Below are positions 8,694 through 16,651 of a DNA stretch of 64,000 bases, in pieces. The stretch covers positions 124,001-188,000 of the forward strand of contig NZ_CAKZJO010000054.1 of NCBI RefSeq assembly GCF_936943645.1. The letters run 5' to 3'. The position numbers were made by a program, and so were the translations under genes. The first letter of the stretch is position 1; each line of letters begins with the position of its first letter. The notes beneath the pieces are model-generated. The model ran no database searches, was not told the DNA's origin, and worked only from the letters and a program-made list of their open reading frames with translations. This DNA is from an uncultured Bradyrhizobium sp. (GTDB taxonomy: Bacteria > Pseudomonadota > Alphaproteobacteria > Rhizobiales > Xanthobacteraceae).

Positions 8694-9248
8694 ATGAAAC
8701 ATTCGTCGAGCCGCGCGTTCTTCGCGTATTGGGACACGAAGCGCGGCGCCGCGCGAGCCCCTGACAGGGCCGACATCGATCCGGCCGCGGTGCGCGGCCT
8801 GCTCGGCGACATTTTCGTGCTCTCCTGCGAGCCCAATCTCGGCTTTCCCTTCCGCGTCGCCGGCACGCGCGTCTGCGCACTGGCGGGGCGCGACCTCAAG
8901 GACCAGAGCTTTGCGGCGCTGTTCACCGACGCCTGCCGCAGCGAGCTCGAGGAGATCGCGACCATCGTCGCCGACGAGACGCTGGGTGCGATCGCCGGCG
9001 TCACGGCCGCGCGCGAGGACGGCAGCAAGGCGCATCTCGAGCTGTTGCTGCTGCCCTTCAACGCCCGCCCGCACACGCCGGTGAGCGTGACCGGCGTGCT
9101 CGCGCCGTTCGACGACGAGTGCGGCGCGCTTTCGGCCTTCACCCTCACCTCCTGGCGCTATCTGCACCAGCCCGAGAAGCTGCTGCCGCGCGCGATCCGC
9201 AAGCTGCAGATCGCACGCGGGCTCATGGTGTATGAGGGACTGCGGTAG
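8694..9248 (+). CDS. PAS_5 domain protein
   Basis: The 184-residue protein matches the alphaproteobacterial single-domain PAS_5 (PF07310-like) family: FFAYWDTKRGAARAPDRADI at the N-terminus, DIFVLSCEPNLGFPFRVAGT, and a terminal YLHQPEKLLPRAIRKLQIAR segment. It has no transmembrane helix and no output domain. Members are thought to be small cytoplasmic sensory or regulatory proteins; the partner is unknown. A CtrA-type box lies 152 bp upstream, so cell-cycle-linked expression is possible. Confidence 0.85.
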   Translation: MKHSSSRAFFAYWDTKRGAARAPDRADIDPAAVRGLLGDIFVLSCEPNLGFPFRVAGTRVCALAGRDLKDQSFAALFTDACRSELEEIATIVADETLGAIAGVTAAREDGSKAHLELLLLPFNARPHTPVSVTGVLAPFDDECGALSAFTLTSWRYLHQPEKLLPRAIRKLQIARGLMVYEGLR

Positions 9249-9377
9249 TTCCCACTGCGTGACAATTGATCGCGCCGGCGCACGCGACCGTTTTTGCGGG
9301 ATCTGCGTCATTCCTGATCGTGCTGCGAACGAGTAGCTTCCGCGCTGCGTGAAGCAACGACGATCGGGTGACATCTC

Positions 9378-10511
9378 ATGAGCTGGCGCATTCTGGCATT
9401 GAGCGCTCTCGGCTGCGTGGCGTTGCTCGCAGTCGTCGGCGGAACCTGGCTGTTGCTGCTGCCGGGCGCCCCGGCTTCGGGAACCGCGCCTGCGATCTCG
9501 AAGGAGGAAACCGAGGCGACGCTTGCGGCGCTGAAGCCGCCCAAGCGCAAGCGTCCCGTGATCGCCATCGTCGGCATCAACGACATGACCGAGACGACCG
9601 ACTATCTGATGCCCTACGGCATCCTCGCGCGCGCCGACGTTGCCGACGTCCTCACATTGTCGACGCAGCCTGGACCCGTCACACTCTTTCCCGCGTTGAA
9701 AGTGCAGCCGCACGCAACCATCGCCGCGTTCGATGCGGCCCATCCCGACGGCGCCGATTACGTGATCGTGCCCGCGATGAGCCGAGAGGACGACGCCGCG
9801 GCCTTGCAGTGGATCAGAAGCCAGGCCGGCAAGGGCGCCATCGTCATCGGCGTCTGCGTCGGCGCCATGGTCGTTGCCAGCACCGGGCTGCTCGATAACC
9901 GGCAGGCCACCACGCACTGGTATTCCGTGCGCGACCTGCGGAAGCATTCGAAGATCCGTTATGTCGCGGATCGCAGGCTGGTGGTCGACCGCGGCGTTGC
10001 GACAACGACCGGCATCACCGCGTCCATGCCAATGGCCCTGACCCTGGTCGAGGCCATCGCCGGCCGCGCGAGGGCGGAGGCGGTCGCCCGCGAGATTGGA
10101 CTTGCGCACTGGGATGCGCGCCACCGCAGCGAGGCGTTTCAATTCGCACGCCCCTTCGCGCTGACGGCGATCGCGAACACGCTCGCCTTCTGGAATCGCG
10201 AGCAGCTCGGAATTGCGCTGACGCCTGGTGTCGACGAGGTCTCGCTTGCGCTCGTCGCTGACGCGTGGTCACGCACCTATCGCTCGCGCGCCCTCACCTT
10301 CGCCGCTACGACAGAGCCGCTGATCAGCCGCGGCGGCCTTCGCATCCTGCCCGACAAGGTCGCGACCGAGTGGCCGGCAAGGCTGACGCCGCCGGCCGCA
10401 ATCGACCTGCCGCCGGCGCGCGCGCTGGACCAGACGCTGCACGCCATCGATGCGCGCTACGGGACGCGCACCGCCGACTTCGTTGCGATGCAGCTGGAAT
10501 ATCCGAGATAG
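9378..10511 (+). CDS. membrane-anchored DJ-1/PfpI (GATase1-like) protein
   Basis: This 377-residue protein has one N-terminal membrane helix at about 4-28, then a DJ-1/PfpI domain at about 58-235. The nucleophile is Cys160 in IVIGVCVGAMVVASTG, with GADYVIVPAMS before it. Residues 236-377 are an extra C-terminal region, about where GlxA-type regulators carry an AraC HTH, but no HTH is evident. It is therefore probably not a DNA-binding regulator. The anchor suggests the domain faces the periplasm. Function (amidase, glyoxalase or sensing) cannot be decided. Confidence 0.8.
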   Translation: MSWRILALSALGCVALLAVVGGTWLLLLPGAPASGTAPAISKEETEATLAALKPPKRKRPVIAIVGINDMTETTDYLMPYGILARADVADVLTLSTQPGPVTLFPALKVQPHATIAAFDAAHPDGADYVIVPAMSREDDAAALQWIRSQAGKGAIVIGVCVGAMVVASTGLLDNRQATTHWYSVRDLRKHSKIRYVADRRLVVDRGVATTTGITASMPMALTLVEAIAGRARAEAVAREIGLAHWDARHRSEAFQFARPFALTAIANTLAFWNREQLGIALTPGVDEVSLALVADAWSRTYRSRALTFAATTEPLISRGGLRILPDKVATEWPARLTPPAAIDLPPARALDQTLHAIDARYGTRTADFVAMQLEYPR

Positions 10512-10523
10512 CGGCACGACCGC

Positions 10524-10549
10524 GCGCCGGCGCACACGACAGCCGGCGC
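10524..10549. terminator. hairpin between convergent genes
   Basis: GCGCCGGC (10524-10531) and GCCGGCGC (10542-10549) form a perfect 8-bp stem with a 10-nt loop, between stops at 10511 (+) and 10561 (-). There is no T-run on either side, so termination strength is doubtful. Confidence 0.45.
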
Positions 10550-10560
10550 ACGCTGCGCAT

Positions 10561-10947
10561 TTACGGCGTCGCCAGGTGCCAGGCGCCGTTCAGAAAGCCG
10601 TCGCCGGTGATGTCGCCGGGCTTGGTATCCTTGGCGAAGGTGTAGAGCGGCTTGCCCTTGTAGGCCCACTGCTTGGAGCCGTCGTCGCGGGTGATGACGG
10701 TGTAGCCGTCGCCGGCGGCATCGCTCGCCTCGGCCTTCAGCACCGGCCAGTTCGTCGCGCACGGACCGTTGCAGGCGGACTTGCCGTCCATGTCCTTGTC
10801 GAAGGTGTAGAGCGTCATGCCCTTGGCATCGGTGAGCACATTGCCCTTGTCGGTCTTGCCGGTCTTGGTCGGCGGTGCGGCGAAGGCGGCCGGAACGATC
10901 GCGAGCGAGATTGCGAGCGTGAGCGCGAGGCGGATCGGGGACGTCAT
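10561..10947 (-). CDS. secreted repeat protein, Lipoprotein_15 (COG4315) family
   Basis: The 128-residue product has a signal peptide (about 1-23, LALTLAISLAIVPAAFA). It then has two copies of the secreted repeat of PF03640: KGNVLTDAKGMTLYTFDKD, followed by the CNGPCATNWPVL motif, and a second unit WAYKGKPLYTFAKDTKPGD. The start at 10947 is set by AGGAG seven bases upstream; the longer frame to 11361 has no support. Family members are exported proteins of unknown function, often stress induced. The two Cys of CNGPC may form a disulphide. Confidence 0.87.
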   Translation of the reverse strand: MTSPIRLALTLAISLAIVPAAFAAPPTKTGKTDKGNVLTDAKGMTLYTFDKDMDGKSACNGPCATNWPVLKAEASDAAGDGYTVITRDDGSKQWAYKGKPLYTFAKDTKPGDITGDGFLNGAWHLATP

Positions 10948-11094
10948 GATATCTCCTGTCATGCAATTGGCTTGCATGGGGTAGGACGCCGCGCGAAGCC
11001 TTGTATTCCTGAAAAGGGGACGAAGATATTTTTCACTGCACGCGACTGCGCGGTGGAATAAACTGGATGATGTGAGACAGAACGACGGATCGAG

Positions 11095-11601
11095 ATGAGC
11101 AAGCCGCATTGGCGCCCCGCGCGCGTATCCGATTTCCGCGCGATCGTTGCGATCGCCGCGCAGATCCATCCTGATCTGCCGGAACGCCCGGAAGTGTTCA
11201 TGGAGAAGATGCAGCTCTATCCTCCCGGCTGCCGCGTGCTCGCGTCGGAGGATACGGTCGACGGCTACGGCCTCGCGCATCCCTGGACGCGGCATAAGAT
11301 CCCGCAGCTCGACGGTTTCCTCGAACGGCTGCCCGAACATGCAGACTGCCTCTACGTCCATGATGTCGCCGTGCTGCCGGACCGGCGCGGCGGCGTGGCA
11401 CGCGATTACATCGCCGAAATTGCGGAGCTGGCGCGCGCCTCCGGCATCACGACGCTCGCGCTGGTCTCGGTCTACGCCACCCGGCCGCTATGGGAGCGTC
11501 TCGGCTTTCGGGCCGTCACCGCCGATGCGGCGCTGCGCGGAAAGCTAGCCTCCTACGGCGAAGGCGCAACCTACATGCTGCGCGATCTCACTGCGACGTA
11601 A
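11095..11601 (+). CDS. GNAT family N-acetyltransferase
   Basis: This 168-residue protein has the GNAT fold order: an N-terminal strand-helix (WRPARVSDFRAIVAIAAQIH), the central strand LYVHDVAVLPDRRGGVARDY containing the acetyl-CoA loop (RRGGVA in place of R/QxxGxG/A), and the C-terminal TRPLWERLGFRAVT motif. It should acetylate an amino group from acetyl-CoA in the cytoplasm. The acceptor is not evident. It is monocistronic and divergent from the Lipoprotein_15 gene. Confidence 0.88.
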   Translation: MSKPHWRPARVSDFRAIVAIAAQIHPDLPERPEVFMEKMQLYPPGCRVLASEDTVDGYGLAHPWTRHKIPQLDGFLERLPEHADCLYVHDVAVLPDRRGGVARDYIAEIAELARASGITTLALVSVYATRPLWERLGFRAVTADAALRGKLASYGEGATYMLRDLTAT

Positions 11602-11727
11602 CGTCCCTCCCCAACCGCCCCGCCTCACGCGGGCGTGAACCTCCGCCTCGAACCGACCTCGATCAGCCTCCGTCGAAGGAAGGTGCGAGCCGTTCCGGTC
11701 TCGCCGAACCGAGGCTGGAGAAGATCC

Positions 11728-12024
11728 ATGAAACTCACTTTGCCGAAAGTTGCCTTGATTGCATGCGTTGCCGCGGCCGCATTCAGCGCGACCAGCGCCA
11801 ACGCGGCTCAGTATCGCACCTATGGCTGCGACACCGCCTTCTTCGAAGGCTGTGGCATCGTGGTCGAGACGCCGAACGTGGGCCGAAGCCGCCCGAGTGT
11901 CATCCATCACGACACCTCGCCCACTTATATGAAGCAGACCGATCCCCGCTACAGTTCATCCATGCGTGATGCCGGTGGCGGTGGTGGCGGCGGAGGTGGT
12001 GGCGGTGGCGGCGGCGGTCGCTGA
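11728..12024 (+). CDS. small secreted protein with poly-glycine tail
   Basis: The 98-residue product has a signal peptide at about 1-25 (LIACVAAAAFSATSANA), a short mature domain with two close Cys (YGCDTAFFEGCG), and a C-terminal run of 15 Gly ending in Arg. I chose the ATG at 11728; upstream codons to 11638 are unlikely to be coding. The mature protein is exported and the tail is likely disordered. I do not recognise the family. The Gly codons mix GGT, GGC and GGA, so the tail is not a simple homopolymer. Confidence 0.65.
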   Translation: MKLTLPKVALIACVAAAAFSATSANAAQYRTYGCDTAFFEGCGIVVETPNVGRSRPSVIHHDTSPTYMKQTDPRYSSSMRDAGGGGGGGGGGGGGGGR

Positions 12025-12044
12025 ACGCACACCTGACCCTTCAG

Positions 12045-12076
12045 ATGATGCCGCCGGTGTCCTCCGGCGGCATCAT
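12045..12076. terminator. strong hairpin between convergent genes
   Basis: ATGATGCCGCCGG (12045-12057) and CCGGCGGCATCAT (12064-12076) form a perfect 13-bp stem with a 6-nt loop. It lies 21 bp after the stop at 12024 (+) and 27 bp from the helicase stop at 12103 (-). It could serve both directions; the following bases are only mildly T-rich. Confidence 0.6.
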
Positions 12077-12102
12077 TGCTGTCTGTGCTGGCCGCCGGCC
12101 GT

Positions 12103-14106
12103 TCAGCCGCGATGCTTTTTCTTCTTCGGCTTCTTTCCCGGCGCACCCTTCACCGGCCATGGCGTGACCGATGGCTCCGCCCGCGCCTGCTTGTCGCGAT
12201 GCTTCTTTTTCTTTCCGAACGGCGGCGCATCGTCGAAACGCGGTCCGCGCTCACCAGCTGGTTTGCCGCGCGGCTTGAATTCACGTGACTTGAAATCACT
12301 TGACTTGAAATCACGCGATTTGAATTCGCGCGGCTCGCGCGGGCGCTCGTCGCGGCGTTCGCGATGATCACCATCGTCCCGCTCCCGGCGCGGCGCGTGC
12401 GGCCGCTCGTCCGCGGCCTCTTGCCGCTGCGGCGCCTCCGTCATCGGCTCGATGCGGATGCTGTCTTCCTTGTCCGGGCGCTTGACCTTGGCGGCAAAGG
12501 ACTCCGCGACCCGCTCGGAAATCTCGAACTCGGTGGTGGTGTCCATGATTTTGATGGCGCCGATGTCGCGCTTGTCGATGCCGCCGCGGCGGCAGATCAT
12601 CGGCAGCAGCCAGCGCGCCTCCGCATTCTTGCGCCGTCCGATCGCCGCGCGGAACCAGACGCTGCCCTCGGCCATGGCGTGCTTTGCCGACGCCTTCCCC
12701 GATTTCGGCCGGGGCTTGTCGGCGCGGTCGTCGCCACCCTCGCCGCGATCGCGGAATTTGTCGCGACCGCGATCGTCACGCGACCGGGCGGGCCGCTCGC
12801 CGGGATCGATGATGTCCTCCGGCGACGGCAACCGCGCGCGATAGAGCCGCGCCAGCGCGGCGGCGATGTCCTCGGCCGATCGCTCGGCGAGCAAGGCCTG
12901 CGCCAGCGCCAGATCGTCGGGCGTGGTCTCCTCAGTGAACAGCACGTCCTTCATGCGATCGTGGTCGAGCTTGCGGATCTCCTCCGCCTGCGGCGCCGTG
13001 CCCCAGGTCGCATCCGTGCCTGAGAGATTGAGCAAGAGCTCCGCCCGGCGTCGCCGTGCCGGCGGCACCAGCAGGACGCTCGTGCCCTTGCGGCCTGCGC
13101 GTCCTGTGCGGCCCGAACGATGCTGCATCACCTCGGCGTCGTTGGGCAGGTCGGCGTGAATGACGAGGTCGAGGCTCGGCAGGTCGATGCCGCGCGCGGC
13201 AACATCGGTCGCGACGCAGACGCGGGCGCGGCCGTCCCGCAGCGACTGCAGCGCCATGGTCCGCTCGTTCTGCGTCAATTCACCCGACAGCGCGACCACG
13301 GCAAACCCGCGCTCCAAAAGCGCTGCCTGCAAATGCCTGACGTTGTCGCGGGTGCTGCAGAAGACGAGCGCGCTCGGCGCCTCGTAGAAGCGCAGCACGT
13401 TGACGACGGCGTGCTCGACGTCGGCGGGCGCGATCCGGATGGCGCGATACTCGATGTCGGCATGGCCGCCCTCGTCGCCGGCGACCTCGATGCGGAAGGC
13501 GTCCTGCTGATACTGCCTGGCCAGCGCGACGATGCCGCGCGGGAACGTCGCGGAGAACATCAAGGTGCGGCGCGTCTCGGGCGTCGTCTCGAGGATGAAT
13601 TCCATGTCCTCGCGAAAGCCGAGATTGAGCATCTCGTCGGCCTCGTCGAGAACGACAGCCTTCAGTTCGGAGATATCGAGGCGGTTGCGCCGCAGATGAT
13701 CGCAAAGACGGCCGGGCGTGCCGACCACGATGTGCGCGCCGGCCGCAAGCTCGCGCTGCTCGCGGCGCGGGTCCATGCCGCCGACACAGGAGACGACGCG
13801 CCCGCCGGCATGGCCATAGAGCCAGGCCAGCTCGCGCTGGACCTGGAGCGCCAGCTCGCGGGTCGGTGCCACGATCAGGGCGAGCGGAGCTGCGGCCTGC
13901 TCGAACCGCTCGTCGTCGCCGAGGAGATTCTTGGCAATCGCCAGACCGTAGGCGACGGTCTTGCCGGAGCCGGTCTGGGCCGAGACCAGAAGGTCGCGGC
14001 TGGTGGCTTCGTGGGCGAGCACGGCGAGCTGGACGGGGGTCAGTGAATCATAGTTCCGCTCGGCCAAAGCGCGGGCGAGCGGCGGGGTCAGGGCCGGAAG
14101 AGACAC
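12103..14106 (-). CDS. DEAD-box RNA helicase with DbpA-type RNA-binding domain
   Basis: The product is about 667 residues. All core motifs are present: Q motif (TPVQLAVL, near 23-30), Walker A AQTGSGKT (43-50), PTRELALQ, TPGR, DEAD (154-157), SAT, and HRSGRTGRAG. A DbpA/CsdA RNA-binding domain follows at about 480-550 (VWFRAAIGRRKNAEARWLLP). The C-terminal tail is basic and charged and includes a 15-bp tandem repeat. It should unwind structured RNA in ribosome assembly or cold adaptation. I chose GTG at 14106 (VSLPALTPPLARAL); the frame continues to an ATG at 14193, without helicase-like residues. Confidence 0.92.
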   Translation of the reverse strand: MSLPALTPPLARALAERNYDSLTPVQLAVLAHEATSRDLLVSAQTGSGKTVAYGLAIAKNLLGDDERFEQAAAPLALIVAPTRELALQVQRELAWLYGHAGGRVVSCVGGMDPRREQRELAAGAHIVVGTPGRLCDHLRRNRLDISELKAVVLDEADEMLNLGFREDMEFILETTPETRRTLMFSATFPRGIVALARQYQQDAFRIEVAGDEGGHADIEYRAIRIAPADVEHAVVNVLRFYEAPSALVFCSTRDNVRHLQAALLERGFAVVALSGELTQNERTMALQSLRDGRARVCVATDVAARGIDLPSLDLVIHADLPNDAEVMQHRSGRTGRAGRKGTSVLLVPPARRRRAELLLNLSGTDATWGTAPQAEEIRKLDHDRMKDVLFTEETTPDDLALAQALLAERSAEDIAAALARLYRARLPSPEDIIDPGERPARSRDDRGRDKFRDRGEGGDDRADKPRPKSGKASAKHAMAEGSVWFRAAIGRRKNAEARWLLPMICRRGGIDKRDIGAIKIMDTTTEFEISERVAESFAAKVKRPDKEDSIRIEPMTEAPQRQEAADERPHAPRRERDDGDHRERRDERPREPREFKSRDFKSSDFKSREFKPRGKPAGERGPRFDDAPPFGKKKKHRDKQARAEPSVTPWPVKGAPGKKPKKKKHRG
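12274..12333. repeat. four tandem 15-bp units in the helicase gene tail
   Basis: Units CTTGAATTCACGTGA, CTTGAAATCACTTGA, CTTGAAATCACGCGA and TTTGAATTCGCGCGG lie head to tail. On the minus strand they encode a pentapeptide repeat of the form F-K-S-R/S-D/E in the disordered C-terminal tail. Repeat number could vary between strains by slippage without a frameshift. Confidence 0.85.
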
Positions 14107-14389
14107 GGGATGGAGAACCTTGGTTAATTCAGGCGCGGCACAGTGAGCCGAGAGGCCTGAGGCTGACGTGCGCGGCAATCGGCCCGGCCGCACGCTGGCG
14201 ATTTGATCTGGGCGCTCTTTACGCCAAGCGCGCGGAAATCACCATGCCTATGTTGCATGGCTTGAGGGGGAGCGCCCCGCCTGAAGGTTGCAGCGGATTT
14301 TTGCGGCAGTCTTGATTAACATCGGCGCAGCGGATCTGGCGACAAACGGACCGGGATCGATCGAACCGAATTGGACGGGGAGCGCAACG

Positions 14390-15130
14390 ATGCGATTGGC
14401 AGTCATTTCCGATATCCACGGCAACCTTGCTGCGTTGGAGGCCGTGCTGGCCGACATCAAGGCGCGGGGCGTCGATCGCACCGTGAATCTCGGCGACTGC
14501 GTCACCAGCCCATTGTGGCCGAAAGAAACCTTCGAGGCGCTGCAGGCGCTGGCGTTGCCGACCGTGCGCGGAAACCATGACCGCTGGATCGAGGAGTTTC
14601 CGGACGACAAGCTGTCGCCGGCGGGCTTGTTTGCCCGCAACGCATTGACGGCCGAGCAACGGCGCGCGCTCCATAGCCTGCCCTCGCAAGTTCGTCTCGA
14701 CGACGGGATCCTGGCCTGCCATGGCACGCCCGACAGCGATACGGCATGCCTGCTGGAGGAATCGCTCGACGACGGCCGCTTCGTGCCGGCACGCCGCGAG
14801 GTGCTGGCGACGCGCTTGGCAAGCGAGCCTTCGGCGCGCGTGGTGCTGTGCGGCCACAGCCACCGCCAGGCCGCGGTTCAGGGACCAGGCGACTGCCTGG
14901 TGCTCAATCCCGGCAGCGTCGGTTGCCCCGTCTTCGCGGACATTCCGTTTGCCGCAAGCCTCGAGCACCGCTCGCCTCACGCCCGCTACGCGATCCTCAC
15001 CAGGAAAAAGAGGGGCTGGCAGGTCGAGCTGCTGGCCCTCGAATACGATTGGGACGCCGCATCGGCGCGTGCGCTCGCCAACAACCGCCCCGATTGGGCG
15101 CAGGCCATGTTGACCGGATGCGTCCAATAG
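14390..15130 (+). CDS. metallophosphoesterase, YfcE/MJ0936-like
   Basis: This 246-residue calcineurin-like phosphoesterase carries the metal ligands in order: DIHGN (8-12), GDC (39-41, replacing GDxV), GNHD (about 65-68), HGTP and GHSHR near 160. It begins at the ATG at 14390 behind GGGGAG; the upstream frame from 14288 is not needed. Members hydrolyse small phosphodiesters or protein phosphates with two bound metal ions. It lies alone, divergent from the helicase, and the physiological substrate is unknown. Confidence 0.9.
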   Translation: MRLAVISDIHGNLAALEAVLADIKARGVDRTVNLGDCVTSPLWPKETFEALQALALPTVRGNHDRWIEEFPDDKLSPAGLFARNALTAEQRRALHSLPSQVRLDDGILACHGTPDSDTACLLEESLDDGRFVPARREVLATRLASEPSARVVLCGHSHRQAAVQGPGDCLVLNPGSVGCPVFADIPFAASLEHRSPHARYAILTRKKRGWQVELLALEYDWDAASARALANNRPDWAQAMLTGCVQ

Positions 15131-15252
15131 CCGGCTGCGGCGCGATCTCCGAGAGACATCGGCACGGCAGGATCGACCGGTCAGCGACCATGGCTTGCGG
15201 CGCCCGCCATGCGATCCCACATCCCACCTCACGCGAGAGCAACGGGGGAAAC

Positions 15253-15606
15253 ATGACAGATCGCATATCGTTGGCAGACAAGCTCGCGACCTTCGAAGAG
15301 CATTGGTCGCCGCGCACGGTCACCACCTTCAACGATTGCGACGTGATGGTGGTGAAGGTGAAGGGCGAGTTCACCTGGCACAAGCACGACGACACCGACG
15401 ATTTCTTTCTGGTTCTGAAAGGACGTCTAGACATCGAATTGCGCGACCGCACCGTGACGCTCGGCCCGGGCGAGCTCTATGTCGTGCCCAAAGGCGTCGA
15501 GCACCGCCCGGTGGCGCGCGAGGAGGTTCACCTGATGCTGATCGAGCCGACCGGCACGCCGAACACCGGTGACAAGGCCACCGCGGCGAAGCGCAAGCTG
15601 GCTTAG
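15253..15606 (+). CDS. small cupin-domain protein
   Basis: The 117-residue product is a single cupin barrel with GEFTWHKHDDTDDFFLVLKG (motif 1, His and Glu/Asp metal ligands) and GPGELYVVPKGVEHRPVA (motif 2). The start is fixed by GGGGGAA just ahead of the ATG at 15253. Small cupins of this kind are often mannose-6-phosphate isomerase-like or metal-binding sensors with no proven activity. It is probably expressed from its own promoter, 120 bp after the phosphoesterase. Confidence 0.9.
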   Translation: MTDRISLADKLATFEEHWSPRTVTTFNDCDVMVVKVKGEFTWHKHDDTDDFFLVLKGRLDIELRDRTVTLGPGELYVVPKGVEHRPVAREEVHLMLIEPTGTPNTGDKATAAKRKLA

Positions 15607-15618
15607 CGCCCGCGCGGT

Positions 15619-16131
15619 CTAGTCCCGCGAGGCCGCCAACCGGCTGAAGCTGCCGACCAGCCTGGCTCTCGCGCGCGCAACGACGTCCCTCACCGCGCGG
15701 CTCACGGCACGGATGGCGCGCCAGGCTTCGGTCGCCTGCAGCCACGCCTTCGCCGCGGCGTATTTCCCGTAAGCCCAGGCAAAGGCGCGAATGCGCATCA
15801 GCTTGTCGCGGGTGAGATGAAACAGGCGCTCGACCAGCACCAGCTTGAGCAATTCGCCGACAATAAACGTCACCGCGCCGCTCAGGACCTGACCGGTTGC
15901 GGTGAGATAGGCAGCGACCGGCTTGATCGGCTCCAGAACAATGACGGGCACGGAGAACAGCGCGAGCGATGCATAAGGCGACAGCGACCTGATCCAGGCG
16001 CGCAACCGCCTGAATTCGAAATGCCGCCCGATCCAGCGCGCGATCGGCCTCGCCACGGCCATGAACACCGCATCCACCAGGAAGTAGATCGTGGCCAGGA
16101 TGTAGGTGATCGGTTTCAAGATTCGCTGCAC
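15619..16131 (-). CDS. membrane protein of unknown function
   Basis: The product is about 170 residues, starting at GTG 16131, which is preceded at good spacing by GGGAGGG. It has one N-terminal hydrophobic helix (about 5-25), a second and third near 52-95, and a highly basic Arg/Ala-rich amphipathic C-terminus. I do not recognise the family. It sits downstream of the VOC gene on the same strand, 104 bp away. The longer frame up to 16767 would overlap the VOC gene and is rejected. Confidence 0.7.
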   Translation of the reverse strand: MQRILKPITYILATIYFLVDAVFMAVARPIARWIGRHFEFRRLRAWIRSLSPYASLALFSVPVIVLEPIKPVAAYLTATGQVLSGAVTFIVGELLKLVLVERLFHLTRDKLMRIRAFAWAYGKYAAAKAWLQATEAWRAIRAVSRAVRDVVARARARLVGSFSRLAASRD

Positions 16132-16235
16132 GGCATCCCTCCCGCAGAGGGAAAGCCGGAACCCCGGCCCAAGTTTCACCTGCGCATGGATAGTTCGCCG
16201 CAGCCAGAGGGAACTTTTCCGGCGTCGGCTTCCGC

Positions 16236-16643
16236 TCAGATCTCCGCGTAGACCTCCAGCAAATTGCCGTCGGGATCGCGGAAGAACAGCGTGCGGTGAC
16301 CGAAGGACTGGTTCGTCGGCGGCGACACCAGCGCCACGCCCTGCCGGACGAGCTCGTCGGCGCAGGCATCGACCTCGGCCGCGGCGACCTTGAAGGCCAA
16401 TTGCAGCGCGGCGCTGCCCCGAGGTAGCGGCGCATCGGCCGCAGTTCGGCTCGGTCGTGCCAGCGCCAGCGTGTTGCTGCCGAGGCCATACTCGATCCAG
16501 TTCGGCGACAACTCGCGCAGCAGCGGAAACGCGAGCACGTCCTCGTAGAAGCGGCGCATCGCGACCATGTCGCGCACGAAGATGACGGTGTAGTCGATCG
16601 CGCGGATGGCGTGGAAAGGGGAGCGTGGCGGGCTGGATGTCAT
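16236..16643 (-). CDS. VOC superfamily (glyoxalase/bleomycin-resistance fold) protein
   Basis: The 135 residues form two beta-alpha-beta-beta-beta units: IDYTVIFVRDMVAMRRFYED (first) and the closing FGHRTLFFRDPDGNLLEVYAEI, where the Glu near the end is the usual metal ligand. It should be a small cytoplasmic metal-dependent lyase, isomerase or dioxygenase-like protein. Catalytic specificity cannot be told. It starts eight bases before the serine hydrolase stop, both on the minus strand, so it could be co-transcribed with that gene. Confidence 0.88.
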   Translation of the reverse strand: MTSSPPRSPFHAIRAIDYTVIFVRDMVAMRRFYEDVLAFPLLRELSPNWIEYGLGSNTLALARPSRTAADAPLPRGSAALQLAFKVAAAEVDACADELVRQGVALVSPPTNQSFGHRTLFFRDPDGNLLEVYAEI

Positions 16644-16651
16644 TGGCTTTC

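Noticed and set aside
9270..9295. Terminator after the PAS_5 gene (TCGCG...CGCGA then T5)
   Set aside because: The stem is only 5 bp, so the evidence is too weak to list it as a feature.
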